Assembly: GCA_944383135.1 (NCBI GenBank)
Contig: CALWOL010000003.1
Location: 1 to 59,085, forward strand
From: an uncultured Flavonifractor sp.
Lineage (GTDB): Bacteria > Bacillota > Clostridia > Oscillospirales > Oscillospiraceae
Reading direction: 5' to 3'
DNA length: 59,085 nt
The notes beneath the pieces were generated by a model. It did no database searches. It was not told the origin of the DNA and worked only from the letters and a program-made list of their open reading frames with translations. The position numbers and the translations under genes are program-made. Position 1 is the stretch's first letter. Every line of letters starts with the position of its first letter. Shown here one piece after another: positions 56,686 through 59,085 of the stretch.

Positions 56686-57984
56686 TTATTCCCACTGGGT
56701 CAGCACATCCTCCACCAGCCGGTTCAGGGCGTCCACATCGGGGACTTCCACCCCGTCATTGGTAAGCCCCCGCGCCAGCTTCAGGGACAGGATGCGGGAC
56801 ACGCTCTCCTCCAGCCGCGCCATGGAAATCCGCCCGCTGTCCACCGCCGCCAGCAGGGCCTTCCGGGCGGCGGTGAGGTTGTCCGCCTCATGGCAGACCA
56901 GCAGCAGGTCGCAGCCCGCCTCCACCGCCCGCACGGCGGCCTCCCCCATGCCGTAGGAATCGGACACGGCGGCCATGGTGAGGTCATCGGTACACACCAC
57001 CCCGTCAAAGCCCAGCTCCTGCCGCAGCAGGCCGGTGACCACCGGGTAGGACAGGGAGGCCGGATTGTCTGCATCCAGGGCCGTCACCAGAATGTGGCCC
57101 ACCATAATGACCGGGATGGCCGAGTCGTCCTCCGCCGCACCATAGACGCAGGTGGAAGCAATGGCTTGGCGGAAGGGTGCCAGCTCAAAGTCCAGCAGCT
57201 GCTCCACCGTCCTGTCCACCACGGGCAGGCCGTAGTGGGAATCCACCGCCGTGTCCCCGTGGCCGGGAAAGTGCTTGGCCGCGGCAATCACCCCGCCGCT
57301 GAGGATCCCCCAGGCGGTCTCGTTGGCGGCGCTGGTCACCGTCTGCAAATCAGAGCCGAAGGCCCGGTCCCCAATCACCGTGTTGTCCGGATTGGACCAG
57401 ATATCCATGACGGGGGCAAAGTCCAGGTTGAAGCCGAAGGCGGCGCACTGGGCCGCCAGGGCCTGACCCAGCGCAAAGCAGGCGTCCATCCGCTGGTCCG
57501 GGTCGGCAATCTGGCCGAACTGGCCGGCCGCCGGCAAATCCGCCACCTCCGGGGGCATCCGGTCCACCCGCCCTCCCTCCTGGTCCACACACAGAAACAG
57601 AGGGATGTAATCCCCGTTCCGCTCCTTCAGGCCGTTGGTCAGGGCCGTCAGCTGCCCGGCGCTCTCCACATTGCGGCCAAACAGGATGACGCCCCCCACC
57701 TGGTAGCCGGCCACCGCCAGCTCCCCGTCATCGCCGGGCTCCAGGCCGTCGATGCCCGCCACCAGCAGCTGGCCCACCTTCTGCTCCACCGTCATACCCG
57801 CCAGCAGCTCCGCCGCCGGGTCCGGGGTGGGGGTGGGCGCAGGCACCGGCTCCAGGGTAGGGCTTGGCGCGGCGGTGGGACTGGGGGCGGCGGTGGGTGT
57901 GGGTATGGCGGCCTGCCGGTTGCCGCAGGCCGTCAGCATAAATACAATCAGGAATACGGCGCTTATCAAATAACCCTTTGTCAT
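56686..57984 (-). CDS. nagZ: Beta-N-acetylhexosaminidase lipoprotein (GH3, NagZ-type)
   Basis: Surface-attached GH3 beta-N-acetylglucosaminidase, 432 residues, releasing GlcNAc from muropeptides. Lipoprotein signal with lipobox MLTAC near residue 20, then a Pro/Thr-rich spacer (about 25-55) containing near-repeats of PTPTAAPSPTAA. GH3 motifs: DQEGGRV, NLDFAPVMDI, AKHFPGHGD with the catalytic His, and the nucleophile Asp in GVVCTDDLTM. ATG 57984 overlaps the rnr stop (ATGA). The RBS is poor, so coupling to rnr is likely. Lipid-anchored NagZ is typical of Gram-positives. Confidence 0.92.
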   Translation of the reverse strand: MTKGYLISAVFLIVFMLTACGNRQAAIPTPTAAPSPTAAPSPTLEPVPAPTPTPDPAAELLAGMTVEQKVGQLLVAGIDGLEPGDDGELAVAGYQVGGVILFGRNVESAGQLTALTNGLKERNGDYIPLFLCVDQEGGRVDRMPPEVADLPAAGQFGQIADPDQRMDACFALGQALAAQCAAFGFNLDFAPVMDIWSNPDNTVIGDRAFGSDLQTVTSAANETAWGILSGGVIAAAKHFPGHGDTAVDSHYGLPVVDRTVEQLLDFELAPFRQAIASTCVYGAAEDDSAIPVIMVGHILVTALDADNPASLSYPVVTGLLRQELGFDGVVCTDDLTMAAVSDSYGMGEAAVRAVEAGCDLLLVCHEADNLTAARKALLAAVDSGRISMARLEESVSRILSLKLARGLTNDGVEVPDVDALNRLVEDVLTQWE

Positions 57985-59085
57985 CGCTTTTTGTTCCCTT
58001 TCCGGTGTCTGGGCACGTGCATGGCCCGTCCCCGGCCCTTCCCCTCCTTCCGGCGGGGCGGCTTGGGCGTTTCCTCCCGCCTGGCCTTCCGGGACGGCAC
58101 GGGCACACCGCCGGGGAGGATGAAGTCCACCTGACCGGATACCGGGTCGGCGGCGGAGCACTCCACCTCCAGCTCCATACCCAGAGCATAGCGGCCGCCG
58201 GGGCCCTGGAGGGTGAGCCGGGCCTCGTCATATTCCCAGGGTCCGCTGGGGAGGGCCTCCGCCGGCAGCAGGCCCTCCACGCCCCCCGCCACCATAACGA
58301 AGAGGCCGAACCGGGTGACGCCGGTGACGGTACCGGTAAAGGTCTCTCCAATTTGATGGGCCATATATTCCGCCAGATAGCGCTTTTCAATCTCCCGCTC
58401 GGCCTCCTGGGCGGCCAGCTCCCGCTGGGAGGACTGGAGGGCGGCCCGGGGCACGGCGGCGGTGAGCTTCCGGCCCTCCTTGTCCCATCCGCCGTCCAGA
58501 ATGGCGGTAAGGATGCGGTGGACCATCAAATCCGGGTAGCGGCGGATGGGGGAGGTGAAGTGGCAGTAGTAGGGCGCGGCCAGGCCGAAGTGACCCAGGT
58601 TCTCCCCGTCGTACCGGGCCCTCATCAGGGATCGGAGGACCATCAGGGACACCGCCCCCTCCTCCGGCCTGCCGTGGGCCCAGTCCAGCAGCTTCTGCAG
58701 GCCGGGGCCGTCGGCGGTTTTCAGGTCATAGCCCAGGGGGGCCACCAGGGTGCGCAGGGCATCGGTCTTTTCCGTGGAGGGCTTTTCGTGGACCCGGTAG
58801 ACGCAGGGCTTTCCCGCCTCCGCCAGATGCCGGGCCACACACTCGTTGGCGGCCAGCATAAAGGCCTCGATGAGCTTTTCGCTCTCCCCCTGGCGGCGGA
58901 GCACCACCGCCACCGGCTCGCCGTGGGCGTCGCACACCACCTGGCTCTCCTGGGTCTCCAGATCCAGACCCCCCCGCTGCCGGCGGCGGGCCTCCAGCAC
59001 CCTGGCCAGGGCGGCCATGTCCTTCAGCATGGGCAGGATGTGGGCGTATCGGGCCGCCAGGGCCGGGTCCTCCCCCGTCAGCAGC
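57981..59085 (-). CDS. rnr: Ribonuclease R (3'-5' exoribonuclease), C-terminal part
   Basis: Incomplete gene: the reading frame is open to the window's right end, leaving about 367 C-terminal residues. Seen here are the end of the RNB catalytic domain, with LIEAFMLAANECVA, the conserved YCHFTSPIRRYPDLMVHR and the family helix QSSQRELAAQEAEREIEKRY. An S1 RNA-binding domain follows (GTVTGVTRFGLFVMVAGGVEG), then a basic Arg/Lys-rich tail. The catalytic aspartates lie upstream, outside the window. RNase R degrades structured RNA and assists rRNA and tmRNA-linked quality control. Confidence 0.93.
   Translation of the reverse strand, partial: LLTGEDPALAARYAHILPMLKDMAALARVLEARRRQRGGLDLETQESQVVCDAHGEPVAVVLRRQGESEKLIEAFMLAANECVARHLAEAGKPCVYRVHEKPSTEKTDALRTLVAPLGYDLKTADGPGLQKLLDWAHGRPEEGAVSLMVLRSLMRARYDGENLGHFGLAAPYYCHFTSPIRRYPDLMVHRILTAILDGGWDKEGRKLTAAVPRAALQSSQRELAAQEAEREIEKRYLAEYMAHQIGETFTGTVTGVTRFGLFVMVAGGVEGLLPAEALPSGPWEYDEARLTLQGPGGRYALGMELEVECSAADPVSGQVDFILPGGVPVPSRKARREETPKPPRRKEGKGRGRAMHVPRHRKGNKKR

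Overview
The window is 59 kb of a GC-rich, spore-forming Firmicute chromosome. Strong GCC/CTG/GTG codon bias, Firmicute-type Shine-Dalgarno sites (AAGGAGG), spoIID, S-layer-homology (SLH) proteins and the FakA, RNase Y and FtsH gene types point to a gut Clostridia of the Oscillospiraceae (Flavonifractor/Lawsonibacter/Oscillibacter-like). That placement is an inference from gene content. No rRNA, CRISPR array or complete prophage is present. Most of the window is ordinary chromosome.

Layout. 1-486: hairpin-rich non-coding DNA. 508-2494: orphan GHKL sensor kinase and a TetR regulator. 2631-6292: operon of a coiled-coil protein, FtsH, a DUF308 membrane protein and a GT8 glycosyltransferase. 6424-8908: a Cys-rich micro-membrane protein, an Asp23/Gls24 protein and FakA. 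9202-11619 (minus): polar amino-acid ABC transporter. 11819-18333 (minus): oligopeptide transporter oppBCDF plus separately promoted oppA, with a duplicated oppF 3' end between them. 18854-22994 (minus): GNAT, DUF2156, DEAD-box helicase, RlmA. 23167-24657: SLH plus M15 peptidase.

24914-34563 is the accessory core. A small phage-derived cassette (tail-type carbohydrate-binding protein, M15 endolysin, holin, XhlA-like protein) converges on a tyrosine recombinase. Next to it is a symmetrical locus: SLH-A (+), tail-fibre-like protein (-), tail-fibre-like protein (+), SLH-B (-). The 5' ends of the two S-layer genes form ~149-bp inverted repeats covering leader, RBS and signal peptide. Only SLH-B has a recognisable promoter outside the repeat; SLH-A instead has a sense-strand terminator there. 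This is the layout expected of an invertible, one-promoter S-layer switch, and is the main discovery candidate.

34817-35124: tRNA-Val, tRNA-Asp, tRNA-Met (minus). 35247-39529: VanR-like regulator facing away from SprT-like, UPF0104, VanS-like kinase and GNAT genes. 39628-45989: radical SAM protein, citrate synthase, SpoIID, COG2509 flavoprotein, YczE-like protein. 46392-49488: MnmE, DUF2007-like protein, CsoR, zinc-ribbon membrane protein, dCMP deaminase. 49715-51262: RNase Y. 51320-56623: exopolysaccharide genes (CpsB-type phosphatase, CpsD-type kinase, Wzz, VanZ-like, CapD-like). 56686-59085: NagZ-type lipoprotein and the C-terminal part of RNase R, cut by the window edge.

Several groups concern the cell envelope: S-layer proteins, peptidoglycan hydrolases, the tyrosine-phosphorylation-controlled polysaccharide genes and the FtsH operon.
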